A stretch of 64,000 nt of DNA from Physcomitrium patens (GCF_000002425.4 NC_037253.1:16095420-16159419), one strand, 5' to 3'; positions 11,084 through 24,000 are shown, counted from the first letter of the stretch. Numbers and translations are program-made. The notes: generated by a model from the sequence alone, not told the origin.

Positions 11084-12500
11084 TCAAAAACCATCAAGAA
11101 CTTGCTTGCCCGTAGAGCTTCGGAAAAGATCTGGTAATTTTTCGATGAAGATGTAGATGAGAATTTTGATGACAAAAATTGACAGGGTAGTCCACAACGC
11201 ATGTTGAGGCTTTGGAATGTCACGGGTAGTGATATTTTCTGTCTGGATATTTACTTGAAGGTCTCGACATTTGCAAATAATTTTCAGTTGTGCCGAAAAA
11301 GGTGAGTTGAGAGGCCACGAGTCTGCGAGGCGGGCAAACATGGCAAGTTCTGGAAGGAGTTTGGAAAGGCCATCAAGGTGGGCATCATCGAGTTCAAAGT
11401 TAGTGCGGACCCACAGGTGCATTTTCAATTTCGGTAGAACCTAGCGAAATGGTGTCAGATTCTTTCTGTCACATGGTTTGAACTCAACATTTTCTCAAGT
11501 TGTTCGCTGAGCGGATGTTGCATTTGTGCAGTTCTGGATCCGAAATCAACGATGATCCAGTGAAGTTAATTCGTCACCTCACATACGGCAGAATGAGACG
11601 ATGCCTTCGGAGGAGGTAACTGATGGTGCAGATGACGGTGTTACCGTGGAAGCGCTTTTTTCAGACAAGGATGAGCTGTTTTCTTCAGAGTTAAACTAGT
11701 AATGAAAAAAGATTGTAAGGGTGCTTCAAAGCACACATCTCTCTAGAACCAGCACAGCACGACGACCAGGTCCGTGAGGGGTATCAACGACTCAGGAGAG
11801 CGCTGGACGAGGTCTATGAGGGGTATCGATGGCACAGCAAGGGTGTAGACATCCACAGCAGCAACACGACGGAGCTCATTCAACAGCAGATTGTTTTGTG
11901 GGTCGGCGGAGAGGTTGAAGAACTTATCAAGAAGAGAGCGGAGTTATTGTGATTTTAATGTCGTGAATCGCTGCGTGAGCTTATTGCGATCTGAGCCCTT
12001 GATGTGAACACCGCTTGTTGTTCTGCAGAGCCTCGATAGGATTTGTACGAGTGCCCAATACAGTTGGAATAAGCCATCGGTTGTGAGTCGGTTCATTGTT
12101 GGAGGGCTTTGAATTATTTTTACGATCAATCCTTTGGATGAGCGAATCTTGGAGGGGAAATCCTTAGGTAAGAGCCGCTTCATGTTAGCTGGCCGACAAG
12201 CTTAGGATTATCGAGATCGGATCTAAGAGGAATTGTTGGCAACGATTCAAGGGTTGAGTGGTCCACTGCCTGTGCAGTTTGGATCACGTAACTTCGGAGG
12301 AGCAGTTCTGAGAGCTCAATCATTGGATTGCCGTGAATGTTTTTGTTGCTGAAGTGGTTTGAATTCTGGTTCCAACAAGTTATAAATTGTCCAGATCGGA
12401 GTATTGAGGTGCCTGAAGCGGCTGCTGGAGTGAAAGGAGGGCATAACCAAGGGATCCAGTTTGACAAGGTGCAGTGTAGGTAAATGGTTGATATCAACAC
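11084..12500 (-). pseudogene. decayed protein-coding gene, family unknown
   Basis: Consecutive minus-strand frames read as one damaged protein: 12500-12180, then 12183-11944 after a frame change, then on past a TAA at 11944 to about 11740, and finally 11428-11084. Codon third positions in the 11.9-11.74 kb part favour pyrimidines, as expected for coding sequence. A near-duplicated Ile-Pro-Leu segment occurs twice there. The last piece contains a hydrophobic, probable membrane-spanning stretch near codons 80-95. I do not recognise the family. The frame change and stop suggest a pseudogene, although unrecognised introns are possible. Confidence 0.4.
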
Positions 12501-13504
12501 AAGAAAAAAGAAAATACTGAAGCTTGTGTTTCTGAATTGGTAAGAACATCTAGTTTATGATTTTGTTTTGTTTTTATGTTATTTTTTAAAATTTTATTAT
12601 CATAATTGTTTTAGATAAGTTACTAAGATTAGGATTACAGTTTGGTAGGATTTGGTAGAAGTAGGATTTTTGACTATTTTTTGGAGGGTTATTGGAGTTC
12701 TTTTTGGATTTGGGTAGGCTACCTCAAGGTTCATATAGAATTTGTTTATATGTTAATAGCCATTAGGATTTTCTTAGAATTTGTTAGGATTTTGTATCTT
12801 ATGATTGTTAAGATTAGATTAAGTGGAGAGAAGATGATATCAATTGAAAGAACACAAATTTGATGAAAAATTTATGGCACTTATCATAGAATTAATATAC
12901 AACCCTGTAGATTATACTATCATTATAATTCTAGCTTCTAGTATTGGATAGGAGGAATTGAAATAATTAGACATAAGGGATAAAGAATTTTTTTTACAAC
13001 CATGAGTTTTTTTATTTAAAAATACTTTTTTATTTGAAAAGAATGTAAGTCAAGAGGATTTTTTTTACCTAAATTTTTAATCTTAATCAAAACTAATAAG
13101 GTCAACTAACACAAAATGCTAAATAGATAAAAATACATTAAACTAAAATAGACTATATCTATTTTATTTAATTTGACATTTAATGCCTATCACATGACAT
13201 ACATTTACATATGCATTTTTAAATAATTATTATCTAAATCATGAAATTTAGTGAATATTTGTCACAAAAATATAAATTTATTCTAATAGTTATCTAGGTA
13301 ATATAAATAGATAGAAGTAGATAAAAATAGATTAATTTCATAATATCTTGTAAAGAAGCTTTATTACCATGGTTTCACTTTTGTACATGTTTATAGATAA
13401 TTGATAGATTAAAAACTTGACCAATAAATTAGCCATATATTGCATGTATTGGTAACTTGTGATATAAGCTAATGATATGGAGTACATATAAAAAACTTGC
13501 TTTG
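12501..13504. other. AT-rich intergenic DNA
   Basis: This is AT-rich sequence leading into the Ty3/Gypsy remnant. A 73-codon plus frame at 12642-12863 is rich in aromatic and aliphatic residues, as expected for AT-rich chance sequence. I see no gene. Confidence 0.5.
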
Positions 13505-13655
13505 CAAGTTAAGATATGTGTCTTACAAATTAAACACATGTTGGAAATCCTCTAGAACATTGCCACATAATTCTTAGATAGATAATATATATAGAAACAA
13601 TAATAAAGTCTTCTTCACTCTTCTCAATTTTTTTCTTACTTCACTTAGTAGTTTT
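13505..13655 (+). repeat. 5' LTR-like segment of the Gypsy remnant
   Basis: This segment aligns by eye with 16090-16245. Shared landmarks include TCTTACAAATTA or TTTTACAAATTA, CATTGCCACATA, and a CACTCTT...TTTTTTTCTT stretch. Identity looks moderate. The true LTR ends were not found, and the similarity fades upstream. Confidence 0.6.
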
Positions 13656-16003
13656 TTATTTAAAAAAAATTCAATAGCTAAAATCAAGTATAAGATGTAC
13701 AACAAAAAAAATCTTACAATTGTGGATTCATTTCAAAAATAGCACCATTATTTAGAAGGAACTTTTAATTAAGTCATTATATATAAAAATTATAAGAACC
13801 TTGAATATTTTATATCAACATATATTTTGAATTGTCACAAAGCCCATTGGAGCATGTCTTTATCAAGATTTGAATTCAAGATTACTTATTGAATAAGAAT
13901 CAATAAGATTTGTTAAATTCTCTTTTTAGATGATCTTATCTTGCATCAATAGAAGAAGATGCATTTTTTTTATCAACAACAAATAATTTTCTAAAAGCCA
14001 AAGCAATTTTAACTTTGCGTAATGAAATCAATATTAATTGTTGATTCAACTTTTCTTAAGCAAGTTCAATCAAGTATGTCCTTAGATCCTCTCGTTTGTG
14101 ATAGTAAGGAAAATTCTTCAAAATCTCATGATACTTCTAGGTTTGAATTCAAGAATAATCTACTCTATTTAGAGAATCACTTTTATATTCTAGAAGGTGA
14201 AACATGATTACAAGTTTTTCAAATTTGTTATGACTTCTCAATAAACATGACATTTTGGATATAACAAGACTTTGGAATTAGTATCTATAGATTTTTAGTA
14301 GCTTCAAATACAAAAAGCATTCAAAGATTTTGTATAATCATGTAACATTTTTTTAAAATCAAAAAATCCTTATTATCTACCTCACATACTTTTTTTAGAT
14401 ATTTCTTATTTTAAAACAACTATGGTCTTTCATTTCTATAGATTTTATCATAGATTTTTTAGTCTCAAATTTCTATATCTCTATATTTGTGATAATAGAT
14501 TCTTTAATCAAGATGGCACACTTTTTACTATGTATAAAATCTTTTCCAAGTAAAGAAACAATTAAGTTTTTCCTTGACAACATCTATTACTATCATGGAT
14601 TATCTAAAGATATCATATTAAATAGAAAAAATCAATTTATATTAAGATTTTAGAGATTTTTTTTTAAGTTTTTAAAGTTAGATATAAAACTATTTTTGAC
14701 TTTCTATCCTCAAATTGATAGACAAACAAAGCATGTAAATCAAGTTTTCAAGAAAAATTGGAAGTGTATCATCCACTATCAACAAGATGATTGAACAATT
14801 CTTTTGCCATGGGCAGATTTTTTTATAATAACATAATATATTTTTTTACTCAACAAATACCTTTCTTTGTTAATTATGGTTATCATCTATAACTTGATAT
14901 TTTTGACTTTTCAAAACTTGATAATCTTGTAACAAAAAAATTAGCAAATTATTTATCTAAACTATATATAATAATGAAGGCACATCTAAATGAAGCTCAA
15001 GAATGACAAAAAATCAACATGGATTTCTATTACAAGGAAAAACCTTAATTCTATATTAACAATAAGATATAATTACTTTCTCATAATATCAAGACTATTT
15101 GCTCTTGTGACAAATTGGATTACTACAAACTTGTATTATTTCTTATATGTGAATAAGTCAATCTACTTGCTTATTAATTACATCTACTAGAGTCAATGAA
15201 GATCTATTTTATATTTTATATGTCTTTTCTTGAGCCATATAGGACAAAAAATATTTGAGGAAGAAAACAAATGCTACTACCTCCTATAGAAGTGGATAAT
15301 AATCAAGAGTTTGATGTGGAAGAAAGATTAGACTCAAAGAAGCACTAAAATAGGTTGGAATATCTTACTCATTGGCATAGATACGATATTAGTGAACATA
15401 TATAGAAGTCAGCAAAAAATCTTACAAATGCAATAGAGAAGATTAAAAAAAATTATCAACAACATCTATTAAAATAAAGATGAAGAATCAAGTAATTTTT
15501 TGCAATGTTCAATGGAGATTGCATTCTATCTTTTATCTTTTATTGTGAATTCTTTGTATTTTGTGACACTAAAAAAATAGAAAATCTACAACTAGTATAT
15601 TCAATTCAAGAACCATCATTTATTGACTTATCAAATGAGACATTATGATTATCATAGCCTTCAAGAAGACGTAATTGTGATGAAGATATTTATAAATGTC
15701 ATGTTTTCTTTTGAATAAATTACAAGATACATAATATCTAATGCATTATATCTTTAATTTGGTGATTTTATTATAAGTAGGAATAATTCTTGATGGTATA
15801 ACAAGTATTTTGTTTGAAAGAAGTTATGAAGGCTTCAACAATGATCAAATAATAGGATAATCTTTTCACCCTAAAATAAAATATTATTGATGGCTAAAAG
15901 AACCTATCAACTACCTTCAAAGGAAACAATGATTAGAATATGTGGCCAATATAATGTGTTGCATCTTAAACTTCATCAACATGTAATTACCAAGGTAAGT
16001 TTC

Positions 16004-16089
16004 TTATATGTATGCTATATTGTTAGCTTGTATGTATGCTATATTGTTAGCTTATATGTATGCTATATTGTTAGCTTATATGTATGCTC
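16004..16089 (+). repeat. 24-base tandem repeat, 3.5 copies
   Basis: Units start at 16004, 16028 and 16052, with a partial fourth at 16076. Each contains GTATGCTATATTGTTAGC, and only one base differs between the full copies. The repeat lies inside the 3' LTR-like region of the Gypsy remnant. The period is a multiple of three, so it creates an open frame that is probably meaningless. Confidence 0.9.
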
Positions 16090-16245
16090 AATACAAATTA
16101 AGACATATGTTTTACAAATTAGACACTTATTATAGGTCTTATAAAGCATTGCCACATATCTCTTAAGTAATTAATAATGTAAAAACAAAAGTAAAGTGTT
16201 TTTCACTCTTATGAATTTTTTTCTTGTTTCTAATCTAGTTTTAAG
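16090..16245 (+). repeat. 3' LTR-like segment of the Gypsy remnant
   Basis: This is the partner of 13505-13655, in the same orientation and about 2.6 kb away, flanking the integrase and chromodomain traces. Confidence 0.6.
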
Positions 16246-16289
16246 AGTCATTAGTTTTTTTGACTTTTGAAAATAGTCATTTTAGTTTC

Positions 16290-16293
<4 letters not shown>

Positions 16294-16329
<36 letters not shown>
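16294..16329. repeat. (TA)n microsatellite
   Basis: A nearly pure AT dinucleotide run of about 35 bases just beyond the Gypsy remnant. Confidence 0.95.
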
Positions 16330-16332
<3 letters not shown>

Positions 16333-19300
16333 CATCTTTTTTTGAAAAAAGTCTCACTTATTTATTTGCCTTCATCAAATTCTTATCCTTGACAATATTT
16401 AATCTAATAAATATTTAAACAAATAGAACATGAATGTAATGTTAACAAAGAAAAAAATTATTGTTTAAATTTTTATTTCTTAAGAATTTAAAAGAATAAT
16501 AAGAATTAAATCAAATATTTTCCATGATTAAAAAATCAATGAATTATTTGATCTTTTGTTCCTCAAGCACGTTTTGAAATGTAATAATGGAAGGATATAA
16601 AAAGCTAAAAAGATCTAAAAGAGGAAGTAGGATAAAGTATATGAAGCAAGGGACCAAAAAATAGGTCAATTTTTTGTATTATAAAAAAACAAAGGTAAAA
16701 AATAAGAATAAATAAGCCTCCTTAAAAATTCTTTAAGAAGTTAAGAATGTTGTAATACATTCTTACAACATTTATATTATTAAGTACCTTAAAAACAAAT
16801 TAAAATTCAACATGCATCTATTGTCTTAAAAATAAAATAAAAATAAAATAAAAAATAACATGCATCTAATATCTTAGAAAGAAATTTGAATTCAACATGC
16901 ACCTTATACCTTAAAAGAAATTTATATATACTATATTAGTATAAATATTAGATATTTATATATGCTATATTAATTTAAATAATTTTTTAATCTTTTTTAA
17001 AATTAAAATTATAAATTCACACTTTTAGTTCATTTCAAAATTTTAGAAAATATTAGAATTTATTTTATTAATAGTTTTATATTAGATAGTATATTTTATG
17101 TTTATTATAAATTTAAACAAATTTTATAATTAATATTCTCTCACATCATTTTTTGTCCTTTGAAAATATTTCGGTTCCTAAATTTTAAAAACTTTTAGAA
17201 GATCTTTCTTCAAATATTGTATAAGTGGCATAAAGAAAATAATTACCCTATAAAAATTGAAAAATTTAGTAAAATAGTGGCTTCTATGTAGTTGTGATTT
17301 AGTCTTATGATTCATTAGTCTTATTGAATTCTATTAGTCTTATGATTCAATTATGTTACTAATTTTTTTTTAAATCAAAATTTATAAGTGAAATTAATTA
17401 TTAAAATTATATATAATACTTAATATTTAAATTTCGGTATTCTATAAAACTTAATAGATAGGAATAAGTTAATTTAACCTTTATATTATAACATCACTGA
17501 AATTACTATTGAATTAGTGAAGCAAAGTCTCTTTGCATATAAATCATCTTATAAAATTTTAAAAAGTATGTATTTATTAAATTATATATTTAAATTTTAA
17601 ATAATAAAAGAATTATATATCATATATTTTTCAATATTGATTATTATGACAAGACTGATATTAAGAGTATGTATATGATTAGCATATATACTACTTAAAG
17701 TATTTATACTTAACTTTAAAATAAAATAAAATAAAGTTTTCATTTTTAAAAATATGATGTCTAAAAAATCATAAATATTTGTAACTCTAACTTATTTAAT
17801 TTATTAGTAAAAAATAATTACTCTTGTAATTCAATTAGGAATTCTGTTACATTTATTTGTAGAATCAAATGTTTCTTCTTTATAAATTAATTGAAGTGAT
17901 ATTTCTTGAGATTTAAAATTCTTAACTTACTCTAATGGTTTGTTATATTTCAAGTCTTACATAATCATGTAATGAAAAAATATTATTTTTCAATGAAATC
18001 AATCTCATACTATTATTTTTAATCAATGAAATAAATTGTTATCATATTTATAAAGGTTTGTACGAAGCTTCACCTTATATATAATTGGTACAAACTTTTA
18101 TAAATAATTCTAAATTTTATTTTTTTAAAATAAATTCATTAATTTTATTCTTGATGTTTTTTGAAATTTAGAAACTTATTACTAGCCTGCATTAAAAGAT
18201 AATATATTAAATATATTTTAATTTTTATTACCTAGTTATTTTCTTAATCAACTTTATGTGTGTACAGTATATATTCTTGTATATATGTGTTCAATTGTCA
18301 AACTACAATACTTACAATTTAACAATCCTCTTACTTGGAATATTATAAATCAGCATTTATTAATCACCATGTTATTATTTTATCTCTAATTGTATGAAAC
18401 TTGAGTGAAATTTAAATTCGAACAATGGTTGGTTTAACCACTATCTCATCTATTGATATGTATTCAAAATATTCATTTTTTAAAATTTAGTCGATTTTAA
18501 TAAAATACAACATAAAGTCTAAACTTGTAGCCTTTAGTCTTATTGATTCATATACTTATATAGGTTTTTGATTGGTCTTCTTTAGTAAAGAAATATATTT
18601 AATTGAATCAATTACATCAATCCTGTTGCTTAATTAATGTTTTATGAGCTTTTATTTTCCGTTACAAATTTTCAAACACATTCCTTTAAATGAGCATATC
18701 TCTTTTGTATGTTAAAATATTACTAAAAGACTATTCTAAAACTACAACCAGTAGTAGAAGATTGAAGCTGTAGAAGATTATCCAAATCATAAATCAAAAC
18801 ATTCAGAGAAGATTACATGATTTCTTTTGCTCTACATTTAATCTTTAGAATACAACCTGGCAATCATAATAATATCTATACATCATGTTTTAAATAGTTA
18901 CTTATTATCATGTTGAGTTTCCTTCTAGCTATAAATATCAAGAATATTTTTTCTTATAAGTTTTGTTTCTCTACACATTCTTTTATTTATAGCTACTTCA
19001 TAGAAAATGTTGCAAAACCACTTTAATGTAAGAGTGGTTCTCTAAATGTCTCCATATTTTTCCTTTGGACAAATTTCGCTTCTCGCCAAATTATTAAATT
19101 GTTAACCACCATTATTACATATATAACAATTTGAGGTAAATATTTAATTTTAATTTTTATCTTATAGTTATTCGATCCAACAATGATCTCACCACTTCCA
19201 AAAACATTGTAAATGAACCAACATTTTCATATTATTTTCTGAAATAAAGAGTTCATCTTTAACAAATTATATCAGTGACTTTAACTCTGATCCGAATGAT

Positions 19301-19450
19301 GCAAAGGTCAAACAAGGAGACATTTAAAAAAATTCTCTAATTGTTCATTAACTTTGGTGTTCTATTTAAATGGTTATTACATTAAAAGACTTATCCAATA
19401 GAAGAAGTGATACTGTGCTGGCAAGACGACATAAAACTTGCTAAACAGAG
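16330..19450. other. AT-rich intergenic DNA
   Basis: About 3 kb of very AT-rich sequence. No frame, RNA gene or clear transposon domain was found on either strand. It may be old transposon sequence eroded past recognition. Confidence 0.55.
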
Positions 19451-19659
19451 TCAAAGTTGTAAAATTTACCAGCAGTTCGAGATCAGATTATTGCAATGAA
19501 GCTCCAAAAACTGATCCCAGTGTCGAAAAGATCACGAAGCCAGCTACCGAATTCAGGATATTGATGGTAATAAAAACTGCTCACACAATCATGGTCATTG
19601 ATTAACACTTCTGGTTACCGACATAATTACCGACAATCGACACTTAAATTCGACTAAAT

Positions 19660-20340
19660 TTTCAAACCACCTTCATGCAGTTTTTCCTTAGACAAAAACG
19701 CCACAAGACAATTGAAGCCCATAACGAAGCCCCTTCACAACACAGTGGTGATCCCTTTCCGAGCAAGGCATATTCAATGCAAACGTTTTGTTCTAAAGTT
19801 GCGAAGAGCGTTGCACTCCGCCCCTTCTACTCGAGCCAAATATCGAGCTCCGCGGCTTTGGAGTGATCGAATCATCATGGCACATTCTAGTCACTCAAAA
19901 AGGCTACAGCGTCATATCCGATCAAATATTCAAGTACCCACTGTACCTTCTTGTTGGTTCTGAAGCAAACAAACACCAAGGTGCTGTTATTCAGGCCTAC
20001 AAATACATACAACAGAGACGATTTCGCATACCGACAGTGCAGAATCAAACTATACTCTATGAATTCAACTAGAAAGCAGCAGCAGCAAACATGCCACCCA
20101 ACTGGATCTTATTGATTGCTGCCCCGAATGACACAAGTCCGGGTTATCTTCTTACCTGTGCCATCTCTGCAACCTTTAATAACAGCTCCATCGACACAGT
20201 GGATGCTTCCCGAAACAAACACTACGCTGCAACTTGTCACAGAATGAAGATATTAGCATATCTCAGAAATCAAAGCACAGCTACAACTCCCTCGGCAAGC
20301 TTGAAGGCCAGTCCAACAAATTTGAGACAGAAAAACTAAG
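19660..20340 (-). pseudogene. moderate-GC island with a decayed reading frame
   Basis: GC is clearly above the flanks. On the minus strand a long frame from about 20060 to 19667 is broken only by TAG and TGA codons, which could derive from CAG, CGA or TGG. The plus strand also has short frames (19675-19866 and 20091-20339). No family is recognised on either strand, so orientation is uncertain. The simplest reading is an inactivated gene fragment. Confidence 0.3.
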
Positions 20341-20695
20341 AAACTGCACAATGTACGCACCTCCCATGAGCTTTTATTATGCACACTGAGAAGCAGTACC
20401 GCCTATGAAATTATTTATATATATATATATATAGGTAGGATACACGAATGTGGTGACTAGGAAAGTGAATTGAAAGGTTACCACTGATAATTTGAACTCA
20501 AAATAACAGTCGGATGTGAAGACTCCAGCAATTTGTGAGATGATTTCAACTTGACAAATGTGCCACCACAAACATCAACTAATTACGGAAAGCGTAGAAA
20601 ATGTCAGAACATGCTAAGCGCGATACGTCGGTAAAATAATTTTTTAAAATAGAATAAAAAAATCCACTTTTGAATCAAATATATGGTAAGAAATC
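20341..20695. other. short spacer with a TA tract
   Basis: The sequence contains a (TA)n tract near 20413-20432 and otherwise nothing that I can assign. Confidence 0.4.
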
Positions 20696-20845
20696 AGATC
20701 CTTAGCAGGACCACCTCCAATTCTCCACTTGGGCCATTTCTTAGTCATCCTCAGCATTTCCTGGAGATAACCCTGGCAGAAGAGGACAAAAGCATGGACT
20801 TCACATGAGGGTGCTTTGACCCATTCAACATCCTTTTACAGACAG
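20696..20845 (-). pseudogene. possible orphan exon, minus strand
   Basis: The minus strand is open from about 20838 to 20640 with protein-like composition, including a Cys/His segment and a basic WPKW motif followed by a GGG turn. TAA codons precede it. I do not recognise the family. It could belong to the adjacent decayed retroelement or to a lost gene. Confidence 0.25.
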
Positions 20846-20887
20846 TTTGTAAGGAAGCATTAGATTAGGGTTGTGGGTCGCAGGGTA

Positions 20888-21112
20888 TTAAAAATGTTTT
20901 TTAAGGAGTACTCGTTGTTCAATCCATCTTGGATGGATTAGGACTTTCGCAACATTCCATGTGGTAATGTTTTGAATTTGTTCCCAAAAGAATTGGCAAA
21001 TGTTTTGTTTAGAAGTTTTAATTGCAAGCAATGGTGGATCCAAATTTGCAAAATGGTAGGGTCTAACATTGGAATGGGTGGGAGAAAAATGATAGAAGAA
21101 TAGAGTAGTCAA
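20888..21112 (-). pseudogene. possible LINE-type polymerase tail remnant
   Basis: A 74-codon minus frame has an order of residues that resembles the region after reverse transcriptase in plant LINEs: an aromatic QFFW segment, then TTWNV, then a Leu-Ile-His-Pro stretch. Only one short piece is visible and no catalytic motif is present, so the call is weak. Confidence 0.25.
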
Positions 21113-22918
21113 TGAGACGGTATCAATATAGTATTTGTTTTTAGAAGAATCTAATTGTCTGGTGGGAAAGGCTGAAGATGGGCATGATTTTCAAAGAATA
21201 TTGATTGAGAATGTAAGTAGTAGGTTTAAAAAGTCACAGGTTTCACTTGAAGTATGCCTCCAAAAATTATACTTTCTTATTTTTAGTTATAGACAATTCA
21301 AAGACAACAATGAAAAAGGTGTATATATTTGTTATTAGAAAGACTTGTCTCTAATGAACTAGTAGATTGTAGTTTCATCCTTTGTAGAAGATGATCACCA
21401 TAATGTGAATATAATTTTTAAAAACTAATGGACTTTGGCATAAAGTCATTAAATAGAGTTGTTGGTATTATAAAATAATAATATTCATTATAATAATTTT
21501 AATTTAAATTTAAAAATATAATCAAGAATTATTTAACACATGTGTGTATGTAAAGCCTTGGTTGTTATTTTTCATTTAAAATTCTTTAAAGTGTAAATAA
21601 ATATTCGTATAGTAATTTCAATGATCAATCTAGGATAGAAATCAGATAATTTTTTATTATATACAGTTCTTGTAGTTATGTTTTCTAAAATTTTAGAAAA
21701 TAAGTTGCAATAATAATATAGTCAATATCATTTACAAGGCACTTCATACCTCAGCAAGGTGAGAAGATATAATTTTTAAACATTTTAATTGGTTAAAATT
21801 GGCAATCCTCCTTAAATTGGCTTGATATTTTGAGAAATAAGTCTAAAAATCTTAAATAGAAACAATAAGATAGAATCTATTTTTTTCCTAAATGGCATGA
21901 ATAATTTTTATCATCTATAATTTCCATAGGGTGCATCTCAAAGATATGGTTTTCAAATAAACTTAGAAATTTGTGTCAAAAATGTATAGTATAAAGTTAA
22001 CTTCAAAAACATCATATATTTAAAAACTAGGAAATTAGATATTGAAGAGATATTTATCTTATGACATGATTCTCTGTGAAACCCTCAATAACTTTTTAGT
22101 AAAAATTATCACAAAACTTTGTGTGTAAAGTTACAAATAATTGATAAAACTAAGATAATGGAAAAAATATTTGTTATATAATTTGTGGTAAATGCATATA
22201 GAATCTAAATCCGAGGAAAAAGTACCAAAAAAAACACAATTGGATATGATTGATAAAACTATAAATTTTTGCAATACTATTTTTCTTATTATTTCTAAAG
22301 ATTACTTCAGAATTCTATTGTAAATGCTAAGTAATTGCCTGAGGTTGTAGAAATTCTCCTCAAGAGTATTTTAAACCGAGTGAATGCAATTTTGGACAAA
22401 ATTTTTCATAATTCAAATTAAACACTATTAAAGATATAAAGGCAAGACATCAAGCTATCAATATTTTTTTAATTATTGAATTAAGATAAAAATTAAAAAA
22501 GATTAAAAAAATATAACATATAAATTGCTTCAAAACCTAAATTTAAAAAAATGCCATACATCTATTCTTCTCTTTTGATATACAAGATAGTATCTAAATC
22601 CTATAGAAACTATTACAAAAGCTTATAGAAGATTATTAATAATATTTTGTAAAATATTACAGAAGATTATTAATAATAAACTTGGAAGTTTTTGGAGGTT
22701 TATAACAATTTGGAGATATTGATACACAATCTAAAAGATATTGATATTTTCTACAAAATTCTAGATAGTACATAAAGTCATATTTTTATGGTAAATCTAT
22801 AATAAATATTAATTATATTAATAATCTTGCAAGCTAACTGTAGAATATAAATAAGTCTCCAAAACAAAATACAATAATATTATCATTGGTAAGATCACAC
22901 AATTCTTATATTGATTTA

Positions 22919-22955
<37 letters not shown>

Positions 22956-23195
22956 AAAATATTAAAAAAAAATAAAAATTATATTCCTATAAGAGTAAAT
23001 TATAGATAAATCAAGTGAATGAAAATAATCTCAGTTGAATTTTTTGAATTTTTTTTCAAAATGAAAATAACAACAACCGTTTTGACCAATCTAATAATAT
23101 GAAAACTTTTCTTTTATTAAAAAGTTCTAATTTTGATTATATTTTCATTAAAACTGAGAAATATAGAAAAGTAATAACATCAACATAGAAAGCAA
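21113..23195. other. AT-rich intergenic DNA up to the assembly gap
   Basis: AT-rich sequence with a (TA)n run at 22919-22952. An AGAAGATTATTAATAATA string is repeated near 22625 and 22660. No gene is seen. Confidence 0.5.
22919..22952. repeat. (TA)n microsatellite
   Basis: A pure AT dinucleotide run of about 34 bases. Confidence 0.95.
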
Positions 23196-24000
23196 NNNNN
23201 NNNNNNNNNNNNNNNNNNNNNNNNNNNNNNNNNNNNNNNNNNNNNNNNNNNNNNNNNNNNNNNNNNNNNNNNNNNNNNNNNNNNNNNNNNNNNNNNNNNN
23301 NNNNNNNNNNNNNNNNNNNNNNNNNNNNNNNNNNNNNNNNNNNNNNNNNNNNNNNNNNNNNNNNNNNNNNNNNNNNNNNNNNNNNNNNNNNNNNNNNNNN
23401 NNNNNNNNNNNNNNNNNNNNNNNNNNNNNNNNNNNNNNNNNNNNNNNNNNNNNNNNNNNNNNNNNNNNNNNNNNNNNNNNNNNNNNNNNNNNNNNNNNNN
23501 NNNNNNNNNNNNNNNNNNNNNNNNNNNNNNNNNNNNNNNNNNNNNNNNNNNNNNNNNNNNNNNNNNNNNNNNNNNNNNNNNNNNNNNNNNNNNNNNNNNN
23601 NNNNNNNNNNNNNNNNNNNNNNNNNNNNNNNNNNNNNNNNNNNNNNNNNNNNNNNNNNNNNNNNNNNNNNNNNNNNNNNNNNNNNNNNNNNNNNNNNNNN
23701 NNNNNNNNNNNNNNNNNNNNNNNNNNNNNNNNNNNNNNNNNNNNNNNNNNNNNNNNNNNNNNNNNNNNNNNNNNNNNNNNNNNNNNNNNNNNNNNNNNNN
23801 NNNNNNNNNNNNNNNNNNNNNNNNNNNNNNNNNNNNNNNNNNNNNNNNNNNNNNNNNNNNNNNNNNNNNNNNNNNNNNNNNNNNNNNNNNNNNNNNNNNN
23901 NNNNNNNNNNNNNNNNNNNNNNNNNNNNNNNNNNNNNNNNNNNNNNNNNNNNNNNNNNNNNNNNNNNNNNNNNNNNNNNNNNNNNNNNNNNNNNNNNNNN
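23196..24000. other. assembly gap, 805 N
   Basis: All bases are N. Any reading frame drawn through this interval is an artefact. Confidence 1.

Larger units (their letters stand above)
13505..16245 (+). mobile_element. eroded Ty3/Gypsy chromodomain retrotransposon
   Basis: Reading on + with many stops and frameshifts, the order of parts matches the 3' half of a plant chromodomain Gypsy polyprotein. A linker lies at about 14022-14207. Integrase core traces follow at about 14570-14900, including a YHGLS-like segment and an FYPQ...RQT...VNQ segment that corresponds to the family's YHPQTDGQTE region. A chromodomain trace lies at about 15310-15470 (RLEYLTHWHRYD). Gag, protease and most of reverse transcriptase and RNase H are missing. 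Similar 150-base segments at both ends (13505-13655 and 16090-16245) look like parts of the LTRs. The element is therefore short (about 2.7 kb), internally deleted and not functional. Family placement is firm and the outer boundaries are uncertain. Confidence 0.75.

Noticed and set aside
16004-16089. CRISPR-like array
   Set aside because: The units are directly adjacent without spacers, and the setting is a plant nuclear genome. It is a simple tandem repeat.
15887-16135. 82-codon plus frame with repeated LYVCYIVS segments
   Set aside because: It is produced by the 24-base tandem repeat, whose period is a multiple of three, within LTR-like sequence. No start context or homology is evident.
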